Source: Pseudomonadota bacterium (GTDB lineage: Bacteria > Desulfobacterota > Desulfobulbia > Desulfobulbales > SURF-16). From it: a stretch of DNA of 64,000 nucleotides. The DNA lies in the NCBI GenBank assembly GCA_018816555.1, contig JAHIVT010000138.1, positions 1 through 64,000 on the forward strand, in the 5' to 3' direction. The position numbers and the translations under genes are program-made. Positions 28,026 to 37,943 of the stretch are shown here, piece after piece (the first letter of the stretch is position 1; every line of letters begins with the position of its first letter). The notes under the pieces are model-generated. The model did not search any database. It saw only the letters and a program-made list of their open reading frames with translations, and was not told the DNA's origin.

Positions 28026-29902
28026 CCCTGATGGCCCGTTTGAAAAATGTATGTCTGATAGCCGTTCTCATCTTGCTCTGTGTCCCGTTGAATTCGGTCG
28101 CGGCAGATGATGAAATCAAGGCGGATTCATACCGGATCAGTGATCTTAAATGGCAACAAAATGCTGATTCCTGGGTATGTGAGATTTTCGGTGATAGAGT
28201 TCCGGCATATACCATGTATGAATTATTCAGTCCCCACCGGCTTATTATTGATATTGCCAACGGAAATTTTGTCGGGTCAATTAATTTCCCGATGAAGGTT
28301 GATAAGGGACCGGTTACCTTAATTAAAGGCGTCGTGCTCACTGACCAGAATCCGGTTGTGGCCCGAATTGAATTTCTCCTTGCCGATGACCGACCATATT
28401 CGGTGACAAGTAGTGGTAATGATATTCTTGTTCAATTTGAAAACGATACACAGTCGCCGGCAGCGAACCAGAGTAATGACCCTGAACGATTGATTAAAGA
28501 CATTAACATTGACTGGTCAGGAAGCATGACCCGGGTTCAGCTGCTGGCTGATGGACCGATTCAAAAATATCAGTCAACTGAACTGGCAAAAGAAAAAGAC
28601 CATCCCGCCCGATTGATTGTGGATCTCCCGGGAATTGCCACGCAGGGGCATGCCATTCCCGCTAATGATTCTTCGCCGATCAGTCTTGTCCGTACGGAGA
28701 ATTATAAGGGTGGGACCCGTGTTATTCTTGATTCTGCCACCGACGATCTTTTTCGTTATGCCATTGCTGTCCAGAAAGACGGGTTGTTGATTAATGTTGA
28801 ACCTGCGGCAGATGCTACTCCGCTTATCGCTGAAATCACGGGATTGTCAACAGCCGACATTGCCCATGGTACACCTGCATTATCCTCAGCAGCAAAAACT
28901 GCATCAACAACCGCTTCATCTCAAGGCGCAGAGAAAAAACCATCTACGGCAGTTATGAAATCCAGTAAATCGGCAGCTAAAGCCAGCAATACGGATTTTG
29001 CCTTTGCCGGATACACTGAACAGAGAATTTCAGTGGATTTTTATAAAATCGATCTTCACAATGTCTTTCGCCTTATTGGTGAAATCAGCGGTAGAAATAT
29101 AGTGGTTGATGAGAAAGTGGGCGGTTCGCTGACCTTGGCCTTGAACGATGTCCCCTGGGATTTTGTTCTTGATGTTATTCTCAACCTCAAAGATTTGGCC
29201 AAGGAAGAGCGGTTTAATACGATAGTCATTTCGCAAAAAAGTGACAGCTTCACATGGCCGCAGCGTTCGGAGGAGACGCTGGCAATTAAAAAAGAGGCCA
29301 TTTCCGTTACCAAACGCATGGAAGTTCCCAAGGAGAAGCTGGAAGCGAGAAAATTTATTCGCCAAGCAAAAAATCTCGAAGATTCAGGAAATTATGAAGG
29401 CGCGGTAACGTTCTATGAAAAAGCATTCCAGTCTTGGCCTGAAAATGGTGATCTTGCCAAACGAATAACCTTTCTGTCATTGGTAAAACTTGGGTTAAAT
29501 GCCAAGGCTGCCCATTATGGCCAAATTGCCTCCAAGCTGCTGCCCCAAGATGCCGACGTTGCTTTACAGACTGCTCTCAGTCTGGCAAACATGGAGATGG
29601 TAAAAGAGGCAAAGAGTTACTTTGATTTTGCTGTGAGCGGCGAACGGCCATCACGTCAGGCATTGGCGAGCTATGCAGCCTTCAGTGAGCAGAACAGCAG
29701 TAATGAAATGGCCTTGTCTCTTTTGGAAAGGTTTGAGCGAATTTATGGGACATCATTAGAGACTCTAGTCAGTAAGGCCAGAATTTATGATAATATGGGT
29801 GATGCGGAAAATGCATCTAAAGAGTATCAGGCAATACTTCTGTCAGGTTGCAAAGTCCCGGCGGATTTGGAAAAATATATCAAGGAACGGCTTCACAGGT
29901 AG
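28022..29902 (+). CDS. PilQ N-terminal-like protein: AMIN and STN domains plus TPR, no secretin pore
   Basis: The 626-residue protein starts with a signal peptide (about 1-27, ending SVAA). It then has two AMIN-like peptidoglycan-binding domains (about 35-140 and 155-260; SPHRLIIDIANG and HPARLIVDLPG are the core strands) and an Ala/Ser/Lys-rich linker (about 290-325). An STN/secretin-N domain follows (about 335-400; VDFYKIDLHNVFRLIGEISG). Where PilQ would continue into N1 and the pore, this protein instead has TPR-like helical repeats (about 440-620; NLEDSGNYEGAVTFYEKAFQ). It lies between pilP and a separate secretin gene, so I infer an accessory that anchors the secretin to peptidoglycan, partly like MshN/PilQ. 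The pore function sits in the next gene. Confidence 0.8.
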   Translation: MTLMARLKNVCLIAVLILLCVPLNSVAADDEIKADSYRISDLKWQQNADSWVCEIFGDRVPAYTMYELFSPHRLIIDIANGNFVGSINFPMKVDKGPVTLIKGVVLTDQNPVVARIEFLLADDRPYSVTSSGNDILVQFENDTQSPAANQSNDPERLIKDINIDWSGSMTRVQLLADGPIQKYQSTELAKEKDHPARLIVDLPGIATQGHAIPANDSSPISLVRTENYKGGTRVILDSATDDLFRYAIAVQKDGLLINVEPAADATPLIAEITGLSTADIAHGTPALSSAAKTASTTASSQGAEKKPSTAVMKSSKSAAKASNTDFAFAGYTEQRISVDFYKIDLHNVFRLIGEISGRNIVVDEKVGGSLTLALNDVPWDFVLDVILNLKDLAKEERFNTIVISQKSDSFTWPQRSEETLAIKKEAISVTKRMEVPKEKLEARKFIRQAKNLEDSGNYEGAVTFYEKAFQSWPENGDLAKRITFLSLVKLGLNAKAAHYGQIASKLLPQDADVALQTALSLANMEMVKEAKSYFDFAVSGERPSRQALASYAAFSEQNSSNEMALSLLERFERIYGTSLETLVSKARIYDNMGDAENASKEYQAILLSGCKVPADLEKYIKERLHR

Positions 29903-29986
29903 AAGTCTTGACTTCATTTCTCAAAGGCTGCGGGCAGGCTGAAATGTTACCAGCCGTTGTCTGCCACGAAAGGTATGGAAATAAAG

Positions 29987-31735
29987 ATGAAGATTATAAC
30001 ACGCTTTTCTTGTCATGGGTCGCAGAGGAGCATTTGCCTGGAAAATCGGCAAAACACAGATATGCCCTTCAGACACAGGTTGAGAAGTGGCGCACTGATC
30101 CTGGTCACTTTAATGCTGTTCTCTTTTATTGCCGGTTGTTCAAAAAAAACGCCTGATTTCAAAGGGGAACAGCAAGCGCAGGATTTTTTAAAAAAGCATA
30201 CTTCACAAGCTGTTAATGCTGATGCGTTCCAATCGGACGCCGAAAAGGAGAAGTCCGGCCCGGCGGAACTGCCTTCCCGGTTCCAGCAACCAACCTTCTT
30301 GCTTTCAGAAACAGAGAATATCGGAACAGATGATTTTTCTATCCCTGTGGGAGCCGACATTTCATCTAATGCCGCCCCTGTCTCCCTCAGGGAAATTATG
30401 AAGAAACTTGCTGTGTTAAAGGGAATGAATGTCAGCTGGGCCAATGATGTTGATCAGGGTGCGCTTGTTGATGTTGATATCAGGGCCGAGGATGATTTTT
30501 TTGAATCCATTGACAATATTCTGCGCCAGTTGGATTATTTCCATGAGGTGAAAGGCAATTCTATCATCATCAAACACAAGGAAACCAAAAAATTCCATGT
30601 TGCCATGCCGTTTATGTCGCCTCAGTTCAATCTGGGTGTAGGCGGTGATGTGCTTGGCGGCAATAATGTTGCTTCCCATGAGATGACAGGTAAGATTCAG
30701 ATTACCAGCCAGCCTGAAAATGCCAACAGTTTTGATATCTGGGCAAATATCAGACAGAATCTCGACCAGATACTCGATATCTGGACCACTGAAGAGGTGG
30801 TTACCCCGCCCGCGGCACCGGCGGGCCAGCAGATGCTGGCAGGTGTTGAAACCGCTCAACCTGCTGTGGTTTCCAACCGGAAACCCGGCAAAGGGTATTA
30901 TACAATCGATAAGCCTGTCGGTCTGATTACCGTTACTGCGCCCCGTTCACTTTTGGAAAAAGTTAGTAATTATATAGAAAATCTGAAAAAAGAGCTGTAT
31001 AAACAGGTGTCAATTGAGGCAAAAATTGTGGAGGTAACCCTCTCTGCCGACAACAGAACAGGTATTAACTGGGAGGATCTGCTGCAGAATCCCAGCAACC
31101 CTTTTAGTTTATCCCTGGATTTTCAGAAGCTGAATCCCGCGTATCCGGGCACCCAGAATAAATTTCTCACGGTAAAAACCCAGAACTTTGCCCTCATTTT
31201 GGACGCCATTGAAGAACAGGGCCATGTGGAGGTCATTTCCAACCCCAAAATCAGCGTGATGAACGGGCAGCCGGCCATGATATCCGTTGGTTCGACGCTC
31301 ACCTATATTGACAACGTGGATGCCACTGTGCAAGACGGCGTGGTCTCCTACAGTGTAGAGACTTCAAGTGTCATGTCCGGGCTCGGTATGGCCGTTATTG
31401 CCACGATTATCGATGATAATGAAGTGATTCTCACCTTGACTCCGGTGACGTCAAAGGTTCAAACCCCCATTCAGTATAAACAGTTTGGCACTGCAGGAAG
31501 TGAAGTAGGCCTGCCTGAGGTGGATATCCGGGAAATGACCACTCTGGTGAAAATAAAGAACGGCGAGATGCTGATCGTCGGTGGTTTGATTGATAGCACC
31601 AGTGATTATTCCGAGGCGCAAATACCCGGTGTGGGAGATTTGCCGGGTGTGGCCGGCAAACTCTTTGGCGAAAGCGGGGCGATCAAGGAACGGAAGGAAT
31701 TGGTAATATTGCTCAGGCCGGTTGTTCTGCCCTAA
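29987..31735 (+). CDS. mshL: Pilus secretin lipoprotein (MSHA-type, MshL-like)
   Basis: This is the outer-membrane secretin that forms the pilus exit pore. The signal segment ends in the lipobox FIAGC, so it is a lipoprotein. It has an STN domain (SLREIMKKLAVLKGMNVSWA), then an N1-like domain (GKGYYTIDKPVGLITVTAP). The secretin core ends with VEVISNPKISVMNGQPAMI, the VPVI-like IDNNEVILTLTP region (here IDDNEVILTLTP) and LVKIKNGEMLIVGGLI. Start choice: 29987 (MKIITRFS) has the better upstream purine tract; 30062 (MPFRHRLRSG) would give a neater signal peptide and may be correct. A TTG at 29957 is less likely. The stop is followed by a strong hairpin terminator. Confidence 0.88.
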   Translation: MKIITRFSCHGSQRSICLENRQNTDMPFRHRLRSGALILVTLMLFSFIAGCSKKTPDFKGEQQAQDFLKKHTSQAVNADAFQSDAEKEKSGPAELPSRFQQPTFLLSETENIGTDDFSIPVGADISSNAAPVSLREIMKKLAVLKGMNVSWANDVDQGALVDVDIRAEDDFFESIDNILRQLDYFHEVKGNSIIIKHKETKKFHVAMPFMSPQFNLGVGGDVLGGNNVASHEMTGKIQITSQPENANSFDIWANIRQNLDQILDIWTTEEVVTPPAAPAGQQMLAGVETAQPAVVSNRKPGKGYYTIDKPVGLITVTAPRSLLEKVSNYIENLKKELYKQVSIEAKIVEVTLSADNRTGINWEDLLQNPSNPFSLSLDFQKLNPAYPGTQNKFLTVKTQNFALILDAIEEQGHVEVISNPKISVMNGQPAMISVGSTLTYIDNVDATVQDGVVSYSVETSSVMSGLGMAVIATIIDDNEVILTLTPVTSKVQTPIQYKQFGTAGSEVGLPEVDIREMTTLVKIKNGEMLIVGGLIDSTSDYSEAQIPGVGDLPGVAGKLFGESGAIKERKELVILLRPVVLP

Positions 31736-31765
31736 GGCAGGGAAAACTAAAAATCAGCTCAGATC

Positions 31766-31802
31766 AAAAGGCACCATGTGATTTTATCACATGGTGCCTT
31801 TT
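31766..31802 (+). terminator. Bidirectional intrinsic terminator between the pilus secretin and secB genes
   Basis: A perfect 17-base inverted repeat (31766-31782 with 31786-31802) and a 3-base loop form a hairpin with an A-run on the left and a T-run on the right. It can therefore stop both converging transcripts: the plus-strand pil operon and the minus-strand uvrA-secB unit. Confidence 0.9.
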
Positions 31803-31816
31803 GTTATTTGGGGAAA

Positions 31817-32311
31817 TTACTGCTGTCGCTCGTTTGCTTTTGCCTGTTCCTGTTTCTTTTTCATGGCATTTTGGAAAAGGGCCATGAAGTTCACTGGTTC
31901 CATCAGGAAGGGCATAAAACCTCCGTCAACGGAAACTTGACTCATGATCTGCCGTGTAAAGGGAAATATCAGGGTAGGGCAGTCAACTGCGAGAACCATG
32001 GCAAGATGCTCTTCCGGGATGTTTTTCAGGATAAAGACGCCAGCGTGTTCGATTTCAACGATAAAAAGCGTTTTCCCATCCTTGTTATTGGTTACGGTCG
32101 CAGTTACCGACAGACTGACTTCCCAATGATCATTTTCCAGTTTCTTATTTTTGAGTCCAAGATTCACTTCAACTTTCGGCTCCTGCTGTACCAGAAAGGT
32201 TTCCGGGGCATTAGGGTTTTCGAAAGAGAGGTCTTTCAGATAGAGTTTCTGTAACCTAAAAACAGGAGCTTCACCCTGTGGGGAAGCATTTTTTTCATTC
32301 TGTTCAGCCAT
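31817..32311 (-). CDS. secB: Protein-export chaperone SecB
   Basis: SecB keeps precursor proteins unfolded and hands them to SecA. The 164-residue protein matches the family along its length: QKLYLKDLSFENPNAPETF, EVSLSVTATVTN, and the SecA-interacting end IMSQVSVDGGFMPFLMEPVNFMALF. The N- and C-terminal tails are charged and Gln/Lys-rich, as usual. It lies 103 bases downstream of uvrA on the same strand and ends at the shared terminator. Confidence 0.95.
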   Translation of the reverse strand: MAEQNEKNASPQGEAPVFRLQKLYLKDLSFENPNAPETFLVQQEPKVEVNLGLKNKKLENDHWEVSLSVTATVTNNKDGKTLFIVEIEHAGVFILKNIPEEHLAMVLAVDCPTLIFPFTRQIMSQVSVDGGFMPFLMEPVNFMALFQNAMKKKQEQAKANERQQ

Positions 32312-32414
32312 GGGTCGTTCCTTTTTTTGAGGATTAAAAATTGCATGGTATTGCTGCTTAACAGGCTAAACCTTTACCACTGAAGGGCTTATCCAGTCAA
32401 CCAATTAACTTCTC

Positions 32415-35246
32415 TCATGTCAGGATCTGCTTTAAAAACATGCCGGTATATGATTTGGGTGCTTTTGCTATTTCCTCGGGGGTGCCCGCAGCAATAATTT
32501 GGCCGCCCTCATCCCCTCCTTCGGGGCCGAGATCAATGAGGTAATCGGCTGTTTTAATAACATCGAGATTGTGTTCAATAATAACCACAGTATTGCCATT
32601 GTCAACCAGTCGGGAAAGTACCGCCAGCAGGTATTTGATGTCTGCCGGATGCAGACCTGTGGTTGGTTCGTCAAGTATGTAGAGGGTTTTACCCGTACTC
32701 CGTTTGCGCAGTTCCCGGGCCAGCTTGATCCGTTGGGCCTCGCCGCCGGATAGGGTTACAGACGACTGGCCAAGGGAGATGTAGGACAAACCCACGTCCA
32801 CCAGGGCCTGCAGGCGATTTTTGATAGTCGGGATGTTGGTGAAAAATTGCAGAGCTGCTTCCACATTCATGGCCAGAATTTCCGAGATGCTTTTCCCTCG
32901 GTATTTGATTTCCAGTGTTTCCTGGTTGTAGCGTTTTCCATTACATGTCTCGCAGGTTACATAGATATCAGGCAGAAAATGCATGGCAATTTTGATAACC
33001 CCGTCCCCTTCACATGCCTCACAGCGCCCTCCTTTCAGATTGAAGCTGAAACGTCCGGGTTTATAACCCCGTGCCCGTGATTCCGGCAGGCGCGCAAGCA
33101 GTTCTCGAATCGGGGTGAGCACGCCGGTGTAAGTGGCGGGGTTTGAGCGGGGTGTGCGGCCGATGGGGCTCTGGTCGATATCGATAACGCTGTCGATTTT
33201 ATCCAGACCGGTAATGGTGGTAAACTGTCCCGCGCCATCAAAGCTTGATTTGCCCAGACCTTCCCTGGCGCCTTTAAATAGGCACTCCATAACCAGTGAA
33301 CTTTTGCCTGAGCCGGATACCCCGGTGACACATGTCATCACGGCCAGGGGGAAAGTTGCGTCCACCTTTTTTAAATTGTTTACCGCAGATCCTGAGAGAT
33401 GAATCCAATCTTTTTTTGATCGAGGCAGCCGCCTTTTCGCGGGTATCGGGATTTCAAGACGGCCGGAAAGAAAGCCCCCGGTGAGAGAAGCTTCTTCGGC
33501 GAGCAAACCGGCAACCGGTCCGTTGTAAATAACCTGGCCGCCATGGACACCTGCACCAGGGCCGATGTCAAGCACATGATCGGCTGCTGCGATTGTTTCA
33601 CTGTCATGTTCGACAACAATCACCGTGTTGCCGATATCGCGGAGATTCGTAAGTGTTTTGATCAGTCTTTCATTATCCCGCTGATGCAGACCGATACTCG
33701 GCTCATCCAGAATATAGAGAACGCCGGCGAGGCGGGAGCCGATCTGTGAGGCAAGGCGTATACGCTGGGCTTCACCGCCGGAAAGGGTTGCCGCAGTCCG
33801 GTTCAGGGAAAGATAGCCGAGTCCGACGTCAAGCAAAAAGGTGAGTCGGTTATGGATTTCTTTGACAATAGGCTCGGAGATGAGGTGTTCCTGCTGGCTG
33901 AAATTGATGCGCGGCAATTCCGCGGCCATCTGAATGATACTTAAGCCGGTCAGTTGATGAATGGCCCATGGGCCGACGCGTACCGCCAGGGCAGAGGGTT
34001 TCAGCCGAGCACCATGGCAGGCCGGGCAGGTTTGTTCATTCATGAATAGGGCAAGTTCATCACGGCTGGCGCTTGAGGTTGTTTCCAGGTATAAGCGGGC
34101 AAGTTGCGGGAGAACACCCTCAAAAGGAGTTTGCGAGGTGAGAGTACGGCTGCCGCGCACATAGTGAAAAAAGATGGACTCCGCACCTGTACCATAGAGG
34201 ATCGCTTTCCTGGCCTTCTCAGGCAGTCTGGTAAAAGGTGTTGTCATAGTAAACGAATAGTGTTTGGCCAAGGCCTCAAGAAGCTGACTTGAATATGATG
34301 ATGAGGCCCGATTCCGCCATGGGGCGATGGCGCCCTGGCGCAAGGAGAGGCTGGGGGCGGGAACAACGAGATGGGGATCGAAAAAATGCTTTACCCCGAG
34401 CCCGCCGCATTCCTCACAGGCCCCTTTGGGATTATTAAAGGAAAAGAGCTGGGGGCTCAGATCAAGCAGGCTCGTGCCGCACTGCACACATGCCGCACGC
34501 TCACTGAAAAGTTTTTCCTCATTGGTATCAGGAAAGGAAGTCAGCAGAAAACCATTCGCAAGCTGCACGGCAGTGGCGGTGGACTGCGCAAGTCGCTGTC
34601 TGGCTGAAGGTTTGATGATAATGCGGTCAACCACCGCCTCAATGGTATGCCTTTTTGTTTTGGCAAGCTCGATTTTTTCATCGAGATTGCGGAATTCATC
34701 GTCAATTCTGACGCGGACATACCCTTCCTTGCGGAGTTTATTCAGGATATCGACATGTTCACCTTTTCTGCCATCAACAAGGGGAGCAAGCAGAACGCAC
34801 TTAGTTCCCTCCGGCATTGATAGCAGGTTCTCAACCATATTTTCGATGGACTGGGGGCGTATTTCCCGGCCACAGTCAGGGCAGTGCTGATGGCCGACCC
34901 GGGCGAAAAGCAGGCGCAGGTAGTCATAGATTTCCGTGATCGTCCCCACGGTGGAGCGGGGATTGCGGCTGGTAGTGCGCTGCTCGATGGATACGGCCGG
35001 AGATAATCCCTCCAGGGAGTCGACATCAGGCTTATCCATCTGGCCGAGGAATTGGCGGGCATAGGTGGAAAGTGACTCGACGTAACGCCTTTGCCCTTCG
35101 GCATACAGGGTGTCAAAGGCGAGGCTGGATTTGCCGGAGCCGCTCAGGCCGGTGAAAACGATCAGTCGGTTGCGCGGCAGATCAACATCAATATTCTTCA
35201 GATTGTGCATCCGGGCGCCCCGGATACGGATAGTGTCAGGTTCCAT
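32415..35246 (-). CDS. uvrA: Excinuclease ABC subunit UvrA
   Basis: UvrA is the damage-recognition ATPase of nucleotide excision repair. Two ABC modules are present: Walker A GLSGSGKSSLAF near residue 32 and GVSGSGKSSLVM near residue 644, with signatures LSGGEAQRIRLAS and LSGGEAQRIKLAR. Zinc-binding cysteine pairs occur in the first module insertion (CVQCGTSL ... CEECGGLG, CPACHGARL) and in the second (CEACEGDGVI ... CETCNGKRYN). 943 residues is the usual length. The gene is separated from the divergent Ehr locus by a 690-base region. Confidence 0.98.
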   Translation of the reverse strand: MEPDTIRIRGARMHNLKNIDVDLPRNRLIVFTGLSGSGKSSLAFDTLYAEGQRRYVESLSTYARQFLGQMDKPDVDSLEGLSPAVSIEQRTTSRNPRSTVGTITEIYDYLRLLFARVGHQHCPDCGREIRPQSIENMVENLLSMPEGTKCVLLAPLVDGRKGEHVDILNKLRKEGYVRVRIDDEFRNLDEKIELAKTKRHTIEAVVDRIIIKPSARQRLAQSTATAVQLANGFLLTSFPDTNEEKLFSERAACVQCGTSLLDLSPQLFSFNNPKGACEECGGLGVKHFFDPHLVVPAPSLSLRQGAIAPWRNRASSSYSSQLLEALAKHYSFTMTTPFTRLPEKARKAILYGTGAESIFFHYVRGSRTLTSQTPFEGVLPQLARLYLETTSSASRDELALFMNEQTCPACHGARLKPSALAVRVGPWAIHQLTGLSIIQMAAELPRINFSQQEHLISEPIVKEIHNRLTFLLDVGLGYLSLNRTAATLSGGEAQRIRLASQIGSRLAGVLYILDEPSIGLHQRDNERLIKTLTNLRDIGNTVIVVEHDSETIAAADHVLDIGPGAGVHGGQVIYNGPVAGLLAEEASLTGGFLSGRLEIPIPAKRRLPRSKKDWIHLSGSAVNNLKKVDATFPLAVMTCVTGVSGSGKSSLVMECLFKGAREGLGKSSFDGAGQFTTITGLDKIDSVIDIDQSPIGRTPRSNPATYTGVLTPIRELLARLPESRARGYKPGRFSFNLKGGRCEACEGDGVIKIAMHFLPDIYVTCETCNGKRYNQETLEIKYRGKSISEILAMNVEAALQFFTNIPTIKNRLQALVDVGLSYISLGQSSVTLSGGEAQRIKLARELRKRSTGKTLYILDEPTTGLHPADIKYLLAVLSRLVDNGNTVVIIEHNLDVIKTADYLIDLGPEGGDEGGQIIAAGTPEEIAKAPKSYTGMFLKQILT

Positions 35247-35936
35247 AAGGCAAAGAAACTTCGAGTATGCAGAAAAAAGGTTTATTATGGGAGTGGAAAC
35301 AATATAGACTGTACAAATTAAAAACAGTGTAACCTTCAGGATGTGTATTGGCGATCAAAATAATATCAAAAGGCTGGTAATGGCGAAAGAGAGAAATCTT
35401 TTAAAATAACTCTTATGAGAGGAAAAAGTAGTTATCACTCTTTTTACTATTATGCGGCTAACTTAATGAATAGAAAATTAAAAATCAAAAAAGACAAAAT
35501 TGTAAGAAACTTTTTGCTTGACTTTACGAACATGAGAGCTGTAATAAGGGCCACAATTTCGCCGCCAGCCAAAAAAGTCAGGGGCTGAAATAACTTCACT
35601 GGCCCCCCATTGACCGACGACGATGGTTGCAGTGCAGCCATTTTTTCGCCGCCAGCCAAGAACAGCCGGAGGGGCTGAAATAACTCCTCTGGCCCTCATT
35701 GACCGACGACGATGGTTAGTCTTGCCCAATAAGGGCTAAGCCATTCTCGTGGACAAATTACCACGCTGCAAAGAATATTGGAAAGGTTGCTGCAAGCAAG
35801 AGGCCTTATTGCTGTTGCTTGCTGCCCGTCTTCGATTCGATAACAGGGGAATCCGTATCGAGCGTGAGGTGGTCGTGCGCTTTCGGTTTGCCGCTGATAT
35901 ATATGCTTTAAGGTACTTTTTGTAAAAGGGGGATTA
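35247..35936. other. Long intergenic region between uvrA and the hydrogenase-like operon
   Basis: This 690-base region separates divergent uvrA and the Ehr operon. It contains an imperfect tandem duplication (described separately) and no gene that I accept. Minus-strand frames of 69, 83 and 138 codons overlap the repeat and each other, and show no family resemblance. The operon start at 35937 is preceded by a GGGGG purine run. Confidence 0.5.
35557..35717. repeat. Imperfect tandem duplication, two copies of about 73 bases
   Basis: Copy one is 35557-35628 and copy two 35644-35717, with a period of about 87 bases. Both begin TTTCGCCGCCAGCC, share GGGGCTGAAATAACT in the middle and end TTGACCGACGACGATGGTT. 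The middle differs, with a 2-base length change. Each copy can form a weak hairpin around the central segment (GGGGC with GCCC). Two copies and unequal internal sequence argue against CRISPR. It could be a repeated extragenic element or a duplicated regulatory site. Confidence 0.85.
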
Positions 35937-37895
35937 ATGGATACCTTTTTTCTGTCTCTTGCCGTGATAGTATGTGGCGGCGTGTTGCCTCTTGTCATGC
36001 ATCGGCATTTCACTATTATGAAAGCAGGCTGCTGCGTCCTGATAGCCGCCGGTTGCATGCTGGGACTCTTTGACGCCCTTTCCTTGCTCTTGCACCCAGC
36101 TGTTGCCGCCACATATACCCTGCCGTGGTTGCATATCTTTACGTTGTCCTTTCAGATGGACAGTATATCCGCTTTTTTTCTTGTCCCGATCTTTCTTATT
36201 TCACCGCTGGCTGTGCTGTATAGTTTCCATTATATGGAAAAACCGGAGCAATCTTTTAGAACGGCGATCAATTATTTCTTTAATGCGATTCTGATTGTTT
36301 CCATGGCCCTGGTTGCCTGTGCAGACAATATTCCCACCTTTGCCCTGGCCTGGGAAATTATGTCGATTTCTTCATATTTTCTTGTCGTCTATGACTATCA
36401 AAATAAAGACACTAGACAGGCCGGCTACCTTTATTTTATCTTTGCCCAAGGCGGTGCCATGTTTCTCTTTGCCGCCTTTGCACTTATTTACAGCTATACC
36501 GGCAGTTTTGCTTTCACTGGATTCGCGGCAATTCCCGACACGGTAAAGCTCGTGGTTTTTGTCCTTGCTTTCATCGGCTTCGGCTCTAAAGCAGGTATCT
36601 TTCCGCTGCACATCTGGCTGCCTTACGCCCATCCAGCTGCCCCGAGTCATATTTCAGCGGTCATGTCCGGAGTGATGATCAAGATGGGCATCTACGGTAT
36701 CATCCGCATTTATGCCCTGCTTGCTGTCCCCTCCATGATTTTTGGCCAGATAGTCTTGATTGTCGGCATGGTAACTGGTGTTCTTGGCGTGGTGTATGCC
36801 CTTGGCAACCAGGATGTGAAAAAACTGCTGGCCTATAGCAGTGTCGAGAATATCGGGATTATTCTGATCGGTCTTGGTGTGGGCATGATCGGGGTGGCTA
36901 CCGGAACCGATGCCATGGCCTTTTTTGGTTTTGCCGGCGCCTTCATGCATGTTTTTAATCATTCAATATTCAAATCCCTTCTCTTTATGGGGGCCGGGGC
37001 CGTACTGCATAAAGCAAAAACGCGATCTATCGATCAACTGGGAGGGTTGTTAAAAAGAATGCCTGTCACAGGTCGCACATTTCTGATCGGCTCTCTGGCA
37101 ATTTCAGGCCTCCCGCCATTCAGCGGCTTTATCGGCGAATTCCTCATTTATTATGCGAGTTTTCAGGGAATTCATCTTCAACGTACCGCGTTTATTCTCT
37201 CCGCGCTTGCCATCATATCTCTGGCCGTAATCGGAGGACTTGCCACAGCCTGCTTTACCAAGGTGGTGGGGTTGGCATTCTTGGGTGAGCCGCGAACCGA
37301 TAAGGCCGCTCATGCAAGCGAGGTTGGTTTTTCCATGCAGCTGACCATGATTTTTCTTGCCGCGGCATGTCTGCTGATCGGCGTTCTGCCGGAACCTTTT
37401 GTCCGACTGGCTTTTAAGGGCATTGCCGATCTACCGTTGTTGGGCAGTTATAATCCGGATATTTTTATTGATATCCTGCGCAACATCGCCAAAACAGCGG
37501 CTCTTTTTATTGCCCTGTTTCTGGTTGTTTCTCTATTCCGCAAGCTGCTCTACTGGCGCAAGGAAGTGAGTGCCGGGCCTACCTGGGGATGCGGTTTTAC
37601 CAGGCCCACTGTCAGAATGCAGTATACCGGTACTTCCTATGCCGCTTCCATGATCGATTTTTACCGGCCGTTTGTGCCGGTAAAGACGTTGTATTCTGGG
37701 ATCAGAAAGATTTTTCCGGGACAAACCACTTATCATACCGAGGTAATTGATGTTGCGGAAACCAATATGCACGAGAAAATAGTCAGACCTCTTTTTAAAC
37801 TGCTGCAAATGCTGCACTGGATTCAGCATGGCCATATTCAGCTCTATATCGGGTATATCGTTCTGACGATTGTCGTGATGTTGTTGTTTCTCTAA
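35937..37895 (+). CDS. hyfB: Hydrogenase-4 subunit B-like proton-translocating membrane protein (NuoL/Mrp antiporter family)
   Basis: This polytopic inner-membrane protein (652 residues, about 15 helices) is homologous to HyfB/HycC and to NuoL, the antiporter-like subunits that move H+ or Na+. Key features: the ion-channel lysine region FIGFGSKAGIFPLHIWLPYAHPAAPSHISA, the second lysine helix HVFNHSIFKSLLFMGAGAVLH and the acidic transmembrane segment TFALAWEIMSISSYFLVV. The C-terminal portion includes WGCGFTRPTVRMQYTGTSYA, typical of HyfB-like rather than NuoL subunits. It is the first gene of a six-gene operon and its neighbours identify an Ehr-type complex (see the large subunit). Confidence 0.92.
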   Translation: MDTFFLSLAVIVCGGVLPLVMHRHFTIMKAGCCVLIAAGCMLGLFDALSLLLHPAVAATYTLPWLHIFTLSFQMDSISAFFLVPIFLISPLAVLYSFHYMEKPEQSFRTAINYFFNAILIVSMALVACADNIPTFALAWEIMSISSYFLVVYDYQNKDTRQAGYLYFIFAQGGAMFLFAAFALIYSYTGSFAFTGFAAIPDTVKLVVFVLAFIGFGSKAGIFPLHIWLPYAHPAAPSHISAVMSGVMIKMGIYGIIRIYALLAVPSMIFGQIVLIVGMVTGVLGVVYALGNQDVKKLLAYSSVENIGIILIGLGVGMIGVATGTDAMAFFGFAGAFMHVFNHSIFKSLLFMGAGAVLHKAKTRSIDQLGGLLKRMPVTGRTFLIGSLAISGLPPFSGFIGEFLIYYASFQGIHLQRTAFILSALAIISLAVIGGLATACFTKVVGLAFLGEPRTDKAAHASEVGFSMQLTMIFLAAACLLIGVLPEPFVRLAFKGIADLPLLGSYNPDIFIDILRNIAKTAALFIALFLVVSLFRKLLYWRKEVSAGPTWGCGFTRPTVRMQYTGTSYAASMIDFYRPFVPVKTLYSGIRKIFPGQTTYHTEVIDVAETNMHEKIVRPLFKLLQMLHWIQHGHIQLYIGYIVLTIVVMLLFL

Positions 37896-37943
37896 AATTC
37901 GGGAATAACCAGGCACATCCTGTAAAATCAATAGAGGTAATTG

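Noticed and set aside
35557..35717. A CRISPR array
   Set aside because: Only two copies, each about 73 bases, with diverged centres and no cas genes; not CRISPR-like.
35450..36112. Minus-strand frames of 69, 83 and 138 codons upstream of hyfB
   Set aside because: They run over the tandem repeat or antisense to hyfB, with low-complexity translations; chance frames.
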